Part shown: positions 1-7,900 of the stretch, one piece after another | Layout of the letters: every line of letters begins with the position of its first letter | Numbering within the stretch: position 1 is the stretch's first letter | Assembly (NCBI GenBank): GCA_013152165.1 | Contig: JAADGY010000018.1 | Coordinates: 1 to 10,443, forward strand | Reading direction: 5' to 3' | DNA: 10,443 nt | Source of the DNA: a bacterium | GTDB taxonomy: Bacteria > Patescibacteriota > Microgenomatia > JAADGY01 | The notes under the pieces: generated by a model | Database searches by the model: none | Told to the model about the DNA's origin: nothing | What the model saw: the letters and a program-made list of their open reading frames with translations, nothing else | Made by a program: the position numbers and the translations under genes

Positions 1-6
1 TATACT
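1..6 (+). promoter_or_regulatory. Possible -10 box of metG (TATACT)
   Basis: TATACT matches the sigma70 -10 consensus at five of six bases and ends 6 nt before the ATG at 13. This is nearly the same spacing as for the genes at 3684 and 8537, so the metG mRNA could be leaderless. The -35 region lies outside the window and the hexamer sits at the very edge, so this rests only on analogy. Confidence 0.35.
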
Positions 7-12
7 ATGTCC

Positions 13-1680
13 ATGGCTAAAAAAATATTTATCGGTGTGGCTTGGCCGTATGTTAACGGCGATCTTCATGTCGGCCATTTGGCCGGTTATCTAATCCCTT
101 GCGATGTTTTTGCCCGCTGGGCCAGGCTGGCCGGCCATGAAGTCTTAATGGTTTCCGGCACTGACTGCCACGGCACTCCAATAACCCTTGAAGCTGATAA
201 GCGGGGCATCACCCCCAGCCGATTAATCGATGAATACACTCCTAAAATTCACCAGCTGATTAAAACCTATGGTATAAGCTATGATCTTTTTACCTCTACC
301 ACCACCGCCAACCACCGCCAAACCACCCAGCAGTTTTTTTTGAACCTTTTAAAAAACGGCTACATAATAAAAAAGAAAAGCCTGCAGTATTATTCCAAAG
401 CTGAACAAAAATTCCTGCCCGACCGCTATGTCGAGGGCGAATGCCCCTACTGTCATGCTAAAAACCAGCGGGCCGATCAATGCGAAGTCTGCGGCCGGGT
501 TTTGGACTTTGGCGAGTTGATAAATCCTGTTTCTAAACTAACCAACCAGCCAATTACCCTAAAACAAACCCAACATTACTACCTTGACTTTGCTAAACTT
601 CAACCTTTAATCGAAAAATACGTCAAACCATCTACCCACTGGCGCAGCTGGGTCTATAAAGAAACCATCGGTTGGTTGGCAGAAGGCCTAAAGCCTCGGC
701 CGATTACCCGCGATCTTGACTGGGGAGTGCCTTTGCCGGTTGATCAAATCCCTAAAGACATGTTGATCGAGGGCGCCGAACACAAGCGTTTCTATGTTTG
801 GTTTGATGCTGTTATCGGCTATTTTTCCGCTTCTTTGGAATGGGCCCAAAAAACCGGCCAACCGGATAAATGGCAGGATTTTTGGTTGGATAAAAAAACC
901 CTTCATTATTATTTCATGGGCCAAGACAATCTGACCTTCCACACCATCTTTTGGCCCGGCCAGCTTATCGGCCAGCACCGAAACTACAACCTGCCTTATT
1001 TCCCATGCGTTAATAAATATCTAAATCTAGAAGGCCAAAAGTTCTCCAAAAGCCGGAATATAATTATTGACTCGCTGGAAGTTGCTCAAAAATACGGGGT
1101 TGACGCCGTTCGTTTTTACATTTTGTCCATCCTTCCAGAAACCAAACCGGCAAACTGGCAGTGGCTGGAGTTTGAAAACCTGGTCAACGCCAACCTAGTG
1201 GATAACATCGGCAACTTTATTCAACGCATCCTTGGTTTTTATGCCCAAAAACTAAACCAACAAATCTCCCCCGCCAATCAGGTTGTTGACCCGGAGGTTG
1301 TTAAACTGACTCAGCAAACCTTTGATCAAATAAACCAGCTAATGCCCGCCTGCCAGATAAAAAACTCGCTGGAGTTAATTATCCGCTACGCCGGATCAGG
1401 CAATAAATACCTTAATCAAACTCAGCCTTGGAATTTAATCAAGACCGACCCAGCCAAGGCCCAAAAAGTCATCTTTACCGGCCTTTACATTGTCTATAAC
1501 CTCTCCCTGCTTTTGCGCCCATTCCTGCCCTCCTCCTCCGCCAAGCTGTCCAAGCTTTTAAACCTGCCCCTGGCCGCTCCCCAACCCGGCCAAAACGCCT
1601 ATCAACCAATCACTAACCAGCCGCCGCCGGCAAATCTTGATTTATCGATATTTCCCCTATTCGCCAAGCTCAAAACTTGA
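13..1680 (+). CDS. metG: Methionine--tRNA ligase (class I)
   Basis: Charges tRNA-Met with methionine in the cytoplasm. Numbering is from the ATG at 13 (555 aa). The class I Rossmann core begins at once with IFIGVAWPYVNG and the HIGH-type motif HVGH (19-22). The connective peptide holds a four-cysteine zinc knuckle (C144, C147, C157, C160; CPYC and CEVC). The KMSKS-type loop is KFSKS (343-347). The alpha-helical anticodon-binding domain follows from about 385 to 530, with DNIGNF and a QPWNL motif. The protein ends after a short Pro-rich tail. The C-terminal EMAP-like tRNA-binding domain of longer MetRS is absent, as in many compact genomes. An in-frame ATG at 7 would add two residues. I prefer 13 because TATACT at 1-6 is placed like the -10 boxes of two other genes here, which would put the transcript start at about 13. 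The frame is open to the window edge, but the family normally starts here. The stop is TGA. The next gene is 34 nt downstream and may be cotranscribed. Confidence 0.96.
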   Translation: MAKKIFIGVAWPYVNGDLHVGHLAGYLIPCDVFARWARLAGHEVLMVSGTDCHGTPITLEADKRGITPSRLIDEYTPKIHQLIKTYGISYDLFTSTTTANHRQTTQQFFLNLLKNGYIIKKKSLQYYSKAEQKFLPDRYVEGECPYCHAKNQRADQCEVCGRVLDFGELINPVSKLTNQPITLKQTQHYYLDFAKLQPLIEKYVKPSTHWRSWVYKETIGWLAEGLKPRPITRDLDWGVPLPVDQIPKDMLIEGAEHKRFYVWFDAVIGYFSASLEWAQKTGQPDKWQDFWLDKKTLHYYFMGQDNLTFHTIFWPGQLIGQHRNYNLPYFPCVNKYLNLEGQKFSKSRNIIIDSLEVAQKYGVDAVRFYILSILPETKPANWQWLEFENLVNANLVDNIGNFIQRILGFYAQKLNQQISPANQVVDPEVVKLTQQTFDQINQLMPACQIKNSLELIIRYAGSGNKYLNQTQPWNLIKTDPAKAQKVIFTGLYIVYNLSLLLRPFLPSSSAKLSKLLNLPLAAPQPGQNAYQPITNQPPPANLDLSIFPLFAKLKT

Positions 1681-1714
1681 TTTCCCCTTCCTCTTCCCAT
1701 AAACTTAAATTATT

Positions 1715-3592
1715 ATGCGCCTTAATATAAGGTTATTGTTTTTGTTTACCTTTATTGCTATTGTTAGTTTTTTCTTAGTTATCTTTTTCCCTTTTTCATC
1801 ATCCCTTCCCCGTATTTACCAGCAAAACCCAGCCGGTCTTAGGCCCACCTGCACAGTTTCCTCAAGCGCCGGCCAATACACAGCTGTTTTTGAATGGACG
1901 CCTGATGGTTCTAACAGCTATGTTCTTCAAATAGCCGCTCCTGTAAACTACAAACAAGCTGTTTACGACCCAGCCAAGGTGCCAAGCAGCCAATCAAACC
2001 TTCAGCTTGTCAACGGCCGAGCCAGATGGCAGACCGTTTTATCTAAAAACCCATCGGGAATAACCGGCCAGATCGACAGCTACACTTTAGGCCGTCGCCG
2101 ATCAACTGCCAGCTTTACTTGTTCATCAGGCGATGGCATTCCAAACCCGCCGGCTACGCCAACCCCTGTTCCCGCCGATGATTTTGCCCTGCCGACCTTG
2201 CCCCCAGGCCAAATAGCTGTCGGCGACCTTAACAACAACTCGGTTACTAATGACAGGGGTGATGTCCTTTGCGCCATCGTCAAATATCTATCTTTAAAAG
2301 GCTCTTATCATAACTTTCCCAACTCAAACCAAACCTATGTTTACAACCTAGATAAATCTGATGATCAGTTTAATCGAAAAGATGTTATCAAAATCATTGT
2401 TAACTATCTTAACAGCTCCCGAGTGTCTGTTTCTAACCAGCCCTGTCTGCCGATTGACACGCCAGCAACACCGGCAGGAGCCGCCCCCTCGCCGTCTCTT
2501 TCAGACACCGGCCAGTACCCGGGCCACGGCGCTGGAGTTAATCAATCCCCGCCATTAAAAGGGGTCGGCCATTGCCATTGGTCCCCGGGCTTGTCCACAG
2601 ACGTTGTTTGGTTTTATCAATCCTCGACCCCAGAGGTTTGGTGGTCGACTCTCAACCCCGCCGATGATACCTATAACATTCAGCCGTTGATAAGCTACAT
2701 CAACCGAACTAGTCGAGCTGTTCCATCAGGATCTAAATTTTTAGTTGAGATCTATCTGGCCGGGGTTTCCCAGGGGGCAAACCCAACCAAAAAATACCCC
2801 CAATGGCTGATAAACAAAGGCGCTGTCTATGTTCCCAGGGGTAATGACGGCACTTTTGTGCCTTGGGACGACGTCTTTAAAACTGAACTAACCCAGTTTT
2901 TGCAAGCTGTTGACCTGGCCTTTAAGCGGTCTTGGGGTTCCAATTTAGAAAACAAACCCCCGGCTTTTGAAGGCATCGTCACATGGTCCGGCGGTTATTA
3001 TGGCGAAATGCAGATTTGGTGGCCAAGAAACCGCCAATTATGGGAGCGTTATGGATCCCAAAAACTGGGCATCCAACCTAGCGACCCTCAATTTAAACAA
3101 AAATTCCAAGAACTTTGGACCAGGTCAGCTGTTAACTTGGCCGCAATTTACGCCACTAATATTCACCCCAAAGTTAGATTAATGTTCCAGTTGGGCAGTG
3201 ATTTGTATGCCTCCACCTTTAATTGGAAGGGAGAAACAACCTTTACAGACGCCGCCGCTGCCGCTGAAATCGTTAATCAATTCCCCAACCGGTTTTATTT
3301 TAAATACAACGGCTGGGATACCGGCATGCCTGCCAGCCGGCATTGGATCTTATACAACATCAAACACACCAACAAATCCTTAGGGGTTGGTTACGAAGTG
3401 GGACACGGCGTATCCAAGCCCAGCTGGATGGTTGACTATGCCTTAGGCATTAATAATCCTGACAATGACAGAACCGCCGGCCCTGTCGGCCTGCCGACCA
3501 ATTTCAAAGCCGACTTTGTTTGCATCCAGCCCAGCTTCATCGATGATTTTGGCAACCAGCTAACCCGCCTGATTCGGAGCTTGAACCCTTGA
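1715..3592 (+). CDS. Secreted Fn3-like/dockerin-like/TIM-barrel glycosidase-like protein
   Basis: A 625-residue exported protein of uncertain activity. Residues 5-26 form a hydrophobic signal peptide or anchor after two arginines. Residues 42-138 look like an Fn3-type beta sandwich (YTAVFEWTPDG, SNSYVLQIA) bounded by C46 and C136. A Pro/Thr linker leads to a two-loop dockerin-like module (169-245; D171/N173/N175/D183 and N211/D213/S215/N220/D223) with C186 and C244. After a second linker, residues 270-625 resemble a glycoside hydrolase TIM barrel of the GH42/DUF4832 type. YPQWLINKG and then YYGEM (E431) fit an acid/base Glu after a beta strand, and GYEVGHG (E561) is a candidate nucleophile. 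C287 and C603 would bracket this domain. All six cysteines therefore pair off by domain, as expected outside the cytoplasm. The ATG at 1715 is kept because later in-frame starts lose the basic residues of the signal. I see no Shine-Dalgarno site and no clear promoter, so it may ride on metG. The domain order is solid; the enzyme class is inference. Confidence 0.85.
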   Translation: MRLNIRLLFLFTFIAIVSFFLVIFFPFSSSLPRIYQQNPAGLRPTCTVSSSAGQYTAVFEWTPDGSNSYVLQIAAPVNYKQAVYDPAKVPSSQSNLQLVNGRARWQTVLSKNPSGITGQIDSYTLGRRRSTASFTCSSGDGIPNPPATPTPVPADDFALPTLPPGQIAVGDLNNNSVTNDRGDVLCAIVKYLSLKGSYHNFPNSNQTYVYNLDKSDDQFNRKDVIKIIVNYLNSSRVSVSNQPCLPIDTPATPAGAAPSPSLSDTGQYPGHGAGVNQSPPLKGVGHCHWSPGLSTDVVWFYQSSTPEVWWSTLNPADDTYNIQPLISYINRTSRAVPSGSKFLVEIYLAGVSQGANPTKKYPQWLINKGAVYVPRGNDGTFVPWDDVFKTELTQFLQAVDLAFKRSWGSNLENKPPAFEGIVTWSGGYYGEMQIWWPRNRQLWERYGSQKLGIQPSDPQFKQKFQELWTRSAVNLAAIYATNIHPKVRLMFQLGSDLYASTFNWKGETTFTDAAAAAEIVNQFPNRFYFKYNGWDTGMPASRHWILYNIKHTNKSLGVGYEVGHGVSKPSWMVDYALGINNPDNDRTAGPVGLPTNFKADFVCIQPSFIDDFGNQLTRLIRSLNP

Positions 3593-3613
3593 TGTTGCTA
3601 AATATAATAAATA

Positions 3614-3650
3614 TCTGATTAAACTCCAATTTGTTTTATCGCCAATCAGA
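3614..3650. repeat. 7-bp inverted repeat upstream of the aminopeptidase gene
   Basis: TCTGATT (3614-3620) is perfectly repeated in inverse orientation as AATCAGA (3644-3650), with 23 nt between. The right arm overlaps the proposed -35 element of the next gene, so an operator is conceivable. A 7-bp match of this kind can also arise by chance. Confidence 0.25.
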
Positions 3651-3676
3651 CAAGCTCGGCAGTTTTTGTGTATAAT
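3647..3676 (+). promoter_or_regulatory. Sigma70-type promoter of the M29 aminopeptidase gene, leaderless
   Basis: The -35 candidate CAGACA (3647-3652; four of six bases match TTGACA) is followed by an 18-nt spacer and a perfect -10 box TATAAT (3671-3676). Seven nt separate the -10 from the ATG at 3684, so the expected transcription start is the A of that ATG. There is no Shine-Dalgarno sequence, and none would be possible on such a transcript. Confidence 0.7.
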
Positions 3677-3683
3677 CCTTAGT

Positions 3684-4796
3684 ATGATTCCAACTGATAA
3701 AGATTTCCAGCTGGCCCGGGTGTTTTTAAACCACTCTTTAAAGCTTAAACCCAAACAAAAGCTTTTGATTACCACCTCTGACTCCGGAGCTTTCAATCTG
3801 GTCAAGGCTGTCTACATTGAAGCTCTTAAACAAGGTGTTTACCCGCTTATCGATACTCAAATTGATTTTCAAATCAACCGCTCCCACATGAACGGCTTTG
3901 CTTATCAATTTTATCAGCTGGCCAACGACTGGCAGTTAAAATACATCCCCAAACAAGTTTTAGAGGCAAAAATAGATTGGGCCGATGCTTTTATTAGAAT
4001 AGCAACCTTGGATAACAGCCGGGAACTATCCCAAATCCCAACCGAAAAAATCAGCCTCCGCCAGCAGAAACTACGGCCGATCTTTGACAAAATGATAGAC
4101 AAGGGTAGGTGGGTGTTAACTTATTATCCAACCCCGGCCATGGCCCAAGACGCCGGCGTGGCTTTTGATTGGCTGGTTGATTTTTACTATCAAGCCTGTT
4201 TAACTGACTACGCTCGGATGGAAAAGAAACTAAAACGTTTGGAAAAACTGCTGGATCAAGGCAACAAAATTCAAATCAGGGGCGAAAACACTAACCTAAC
4301 CTTTTCTATCAAAGGCCGGCTGGCCCAAGCGGCTTATGGAGAAGCTAACATTCCTGACGGCGAGGTTTTTCTGGCTCCTTTAGAAAAAACCGTCGAGGGC
4401 CGCATTTATTTTGATATGCCAACTATGTATATGGGTAATCAAATAGAAGGCATCTATCTTGAATTTAAAGCCGGCCAGGTAATCAAGGCCAAAGCCAAAA
4501 CAGGCCAAAAAGAGCTTGAAAAGATTTTAGATACAGATCAGGGAGCAAAATATGTCGGCGAATTTGCTATTGGGGCTAATTACAACATTAAGCAAGCTAT
4601 GAAAAACACCTTGTTTGATGAAAAAATCGGCGGCACCATTCATCTGGCTTTGGGCCGAGCCTACAGTCAAAAACGCGGCGGCGGCGCTAATAAATCAGCC
4701 ATCCATTGGGACATTGTTAAAGACATGCGCTTTCCCAACCATCAAGTTCTGGTTGATAACCAAGTTATCTTGAACAACGGCCAAATACTAGCCTAA
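3684..4796 (+). CDS. M29-family metallo-aminopeptidase (AmpS/AmpT/PepS type)
   Basis: A cytosolic dinuclear-metal exopeptidase that removes N-terminal amino acids from peptides, with a likely role in peptide recycling. The protein has 370 aa, slightly short for the family (about 400). The C-terminal half carries the family's metal-ligand pattern: E227 in IPDGEVF, E293 in GEFAIG, H320 in GGTIHLALG, Y327 in AYSQ, and H341/D343 in SAIHWD. The N-terminal half (GAFNLVKAVYIEALKQG) fits the family's substrate-side domain. No signal peptide or cysteine-rich segment is present. The frame is open upstream to a TTG at 3666, but that TTG lies before a perfect -10 box (3671-3676). A transcript from this promoter would begin at the ATG at 3684, and the extra MCIILS peptide looks like translated promoter, so 3684 is the start. 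The gene has its own promoter, is not obviously in an operon, and converges with the subtilase gene. Family assignment is firm; peptide preference cannot be read from sequence. Confidence 0.95.
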   Translation: MIPTDKDFQLARVFLNHSLKLKPKQKLLITTSDSGAFNLVKAVYIEALKQGVYPLIDTQIDFQINRSHMNGFAYQFYQLANDWQLKYIPKQVLEAKIDWADAFIRIATLDNSRELSQIPTEKISLRQQKLRPIFDKMIDKGRWVLTYYPTPAMAQDAGVAFDWLVDFYYQACLTDYARMEKKLKRLEKLLDQGNKIQIRGENTNLTFSIKGRLAQAAYGEANIPDGEVFLAPLEKTVEGRIYFDMPTMYMGNQIEGIYLEFKAGQVIKAKAKTGQKELEKILDTDQGAKYVGEFAIGANYNIKQAMKNTLFDEKIGGTIHLALGRAYSQKRGGGANKSAIHWDIVKDMRFPNHQVLVDNQVILNNGQILA

Positions 4797-4994
4797 TCAA
4801 CCCCCACTCACGATCCCGGATCGTCACCCATGACGATCCGGGATCGAAAAAAAGTTAGCACTATCCTCTCTCCCCCTCATATTCGTCTAATTTAAACAAA
4901 AATCCCACACAAAATGTCCACTAGCTCCAAATTTCGGATTTGCCCGTCTGGCTCAGAATGACAAGGGGGAAGAGTCTTAGCCTGCAGAGCTTGT
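4797..4994. other. Convergent intergenic region without genes
   Basis: 198 nt between two convergent stop codons. It contains the nested palindrome at 4811-4846 with an A7 tract after it, and a weak hairpin CAAAT-5 nt-ATTTG (4928-4942). Next to that is a stretch with GGCTCAGAATGACA that resembles short dispersed intergenic repeats seen in other bacterial genomes. I see no ORF of note, no RNA gene, and no canonical hairpin-plus-T terminator on either strand. Confidence 0.6.
4811..4846. repeat. Nested double palindrome A (16-bp perfect stem, 4-nt loop)
   Basis: Positions 4811-4826 pair perfectly with 4831-4846 around the loop CCCA. Each arm also contains its own 13-bp palindrome: CGATCC-C-GGATCG (4811-4823) and CGATCC-G-GGATCG (4834-4846). 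The DNA or RNA can therefore fold as one long hairpin or two short ones. On the + strand it is followed by A7 (4847-4853), not T, so it is not a standard intrinsic terminator for the aminopeptidase. On the - strand the T7 comes before the hairpin, which is also wrong for termination. It could be a REP-like element, a protein-binding site or an RNA 3'-end stabiliser. Confidence 0.8.
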
Positions 4995-7900
4995 TTAAAG
5001 CCGGGGCAGGGGCAGGCACCGGCCGCCGCTTGCCATCAAAGGCTTATTCAAATAATCAACAATAACTTGGATGACATCAGCCCTATTAAACAACCGGTTT
5101 TTATCAGGGTCATAAACAAACGGGCCTGTCCGGCGAAGCTTAACCGCCCGGCCTTGATTTTGCAGATATTTAACGATAAAACAGACCACATCCGACCGGT
5201 CAACAACCCCGTTTAAGTTAACATCTTCAACCGCCGCCCCAAACTTGGTTGGATATAAATAACTCATATTATGCTTAGAGCTGTACATAAAAGCCGGCCA
5301 CTCCATCGCCTTGCCCCACAAATCACTTTCTATAACATTTGTTCCTATAACAAAATCCAAAAATAAATCGCCATCCAAATCAGCCGCCGCTATCTTAGTT
5401 GTCTTGCTTGGAAACTCGAACACATAATTATTTTTTAAATTATAGCCGCCGCCTTGTTTGTCAAAACTGATCATCTTGAAATAAGAAACCTGCTTTTGCT
5501 TGTCCCAATTTATCCACACCATCTCTGTTTGATAATCAGCGTCCACATCGCCGGCAACCATATCAGCCTGGCCGCTCAAATCCTTTATTAAACCCGCCCG
5601 TCCCCCAACCTTAATTCTAGCTTTAACATTGCCCTGGGCATCATACACTGCCCAATAATCATCTGATTGCTGTAAGCTTGCCGGCGCAATCAACACCGCT
5701 ACCTCTGCCGGTGAACCAGCTCCCCCGATAAGGTTGACTGCCCTTAAATCAAGTATTTCCCCATTGATATCTTTGGGCCAGCCGCTTAATTCGTCGCCGT
5801 TTTCGTCTATTATATGCAGTTTGCCGTTGTATTTGGCATCGACGTTTGAATAAATAATTTCCTGCTTGCCGTCTTGGTTAACATCGGCCAGGACCATTTT
5901 CATGATCGAGTTGTTTTTAAAAGCCATATCAGCCGGCCATGATTTAAGCGGCTGGCCGTCAGGTTCAAAAACCAAAATAGACCCCTGGCTTGATGACCCC
6001 ATCGACCAAGTTGAAACAGCTACCACTATTTCAGGCATTCCGTCTCCGTTAACATCGCCAACAGCCAAACCATCCACATCCGCACTGCCAACTCCGCTGG
6101 ATAAAACTATCGGCCTAAAAACCGCCTGGCCATCTCCCTTCCAAGCGTACAGCTTCATCGGTGCAACCCCCCCAACCCCCCGCCAGTTGTCTGCATAAAC
6201 AACCTCGTCATAACCGTCTTGGTCTAAATCAGCCAAAACCGCCACGGCTCTGGCTAAACCGGTGCTTTGGCGGCCTATTTTTTTCGGCCAGCCCGGCAAT
6301 AATCGGCCCTGTCCATTCCAAACCCCCACATAGTATTGATTAAAGACATCGCCGTCTTTGACGTACAGCCCAACTATTTCTTTCCCCGGATTATCCGCAG
6401 TCACATCCCCGATGCTGGGAATGTCCAAAATATAGTCGTTTTTATTTTTCCTTTCATCCCGCCTTATCCGTTGCTGCCGTACGCCTTTGAAGTTGTAGAT
6501 ATAAAAATATTCATCGCCCGCATAAACAATTTCTTTTTTTCCATTGCCGTCAATATCGGCTATCACCGGTATTTTGTTAAGCTCTTTGATGTCAGAAACA
6601 TCAAGGGGAAATCCGTTTCTAACTCTTTTATTAATAGAAATATTCTCTGTCGTTGAATAAAACCGGCCATCGCTTTTAACCTGAAGCCGCAACTTGGCCC
6701 GGACCGCCAATTTATCAGCTAATGTTTTAGAAAAATCAATATAGCCCAAAACCTCATTTTCTTTGCCTTTTCTGCCCCCATCGACCAGGCTAACCCCTGT
6801 TTCTTGCCACTTGGCTTCATCATCAAATTTCCAGGCAAGTTTGTAAGACTCAAACCCATCACCCTTTATCGTCCCCCTAATCGCATATTTGTGGGGCCCC
6901 AAGACCATCGATTCTTGGGGAAAAATTATCTTCACAATCGGCGGCTTGTTATCATTCATTTCTGACAAGCTCTTGAAGGCATTAATCCGGCCGTAGCCGT
7001 AATACAAATCCATTCCCGGCTCACCCAAATCATCCGCTCCGTTGATAATAATATTTTTGACTTGTTCTGGAATTGGATATCGATGGTGTCGGCTGTAATA
7101 AGCGTCTATAACAAGCGCCGCCAATCCAGCAACATGGGGCGCCGCCATCGACGTCCCGCTCATCCGGACAAACTCAGGACGATAAACCGCTGATCCAAGC
7201 TTGTTTAAGTAACTGCTTTTATTTAATGGATCATGGGCCGCCAATGAAACAATATCTCCGCTTGGCCCGCCCCCCGGGGCCGCTACATCAATAACATTGC
7301 CGTAGTTGGAATAAGCCGGCCTTTTGTCCATTGGGTTGGTTGCCGACACCGCCATTACATACGGTGAAGCCGCCGGCATAACATATTTAGCATCGGTGTG
7401 GACATTTCCGACCGCCGCGATCAGCACAACCCCATGGTCATAAGCGTACTTTAAAGCCTCGTCCAAAGTCTTCCCGCCGTTTGGCCCTCCTAAACTCATA
7501 TTGATTACCTTGGCATTTTGGTCCGTTGCCGCCGCTACCGCTTCTGCCACATAGCTTAAAAACCCCGAACCCCTTGCGTCAAGAACTTTGTAATCCATCA
7601 AAGCCACCCCCGGCGCTACCCCGGCAATGCCGTAATTGTTGTTTGTTTTAGCCCCGATAATTCCGGCCACATGGGTGCCGTGCCCGTAATCATCTACCGG
7701 TGTGGTGTTGTTATCCACATAGTTATATTCTTTTATCACCTCGACTCCCTTAAACTCGGGATGGTCCGAATCAATTCCTGTATCCAAAACCGCTACCTTG
7801 ATTAAGCCATTGCCTTTTATTTGATGGACACCCCAGGCTTGGCTAAGTTTAATTTGTTTTAGGTTCCATTGATAATCAAAATCAGGATTCCAAAACCAAG

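Noticed and set aside
1678..1714. TGA read as a sense codon (as in Gracilibacteria and SR1), which would extend metG
   Set aside because: None of the conserved genes contains an internal TGA, and metG ends at the expected length. TGA is used as a normal stop here.
1700..1714. A leaderless -10 box for the gene at 1715
   Set aside because: Only poor matches (TAAACT 9 nt, TAAATT 3 nt before the ATG) are present. Cotranscription with metG, 34 nt upstream, is at least as likely.
3666..3683. TTG at 3666 as start of the aminopeptidase
   Set aside because: The six extra codons overlap a perfect -10 box, so they would not be on the transcript. The ATG at 3684 fits the promoter spacing and the family.
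4811..4853. Nested palindrome A as a terminator for the convergent genes
   Set aside because: On the + strand it is followed by A7, and on the - strand the T7 comes before the hairpin. Neither strand has a T run after the stem.
5866..6656. Several + strand frames of 60-110 codons inside the subtilase gene
   Set aside because: They are antisense shadows of the FG-GAP region, have no family resemblance or start signals, and the - strand frame is clearly the coding one.
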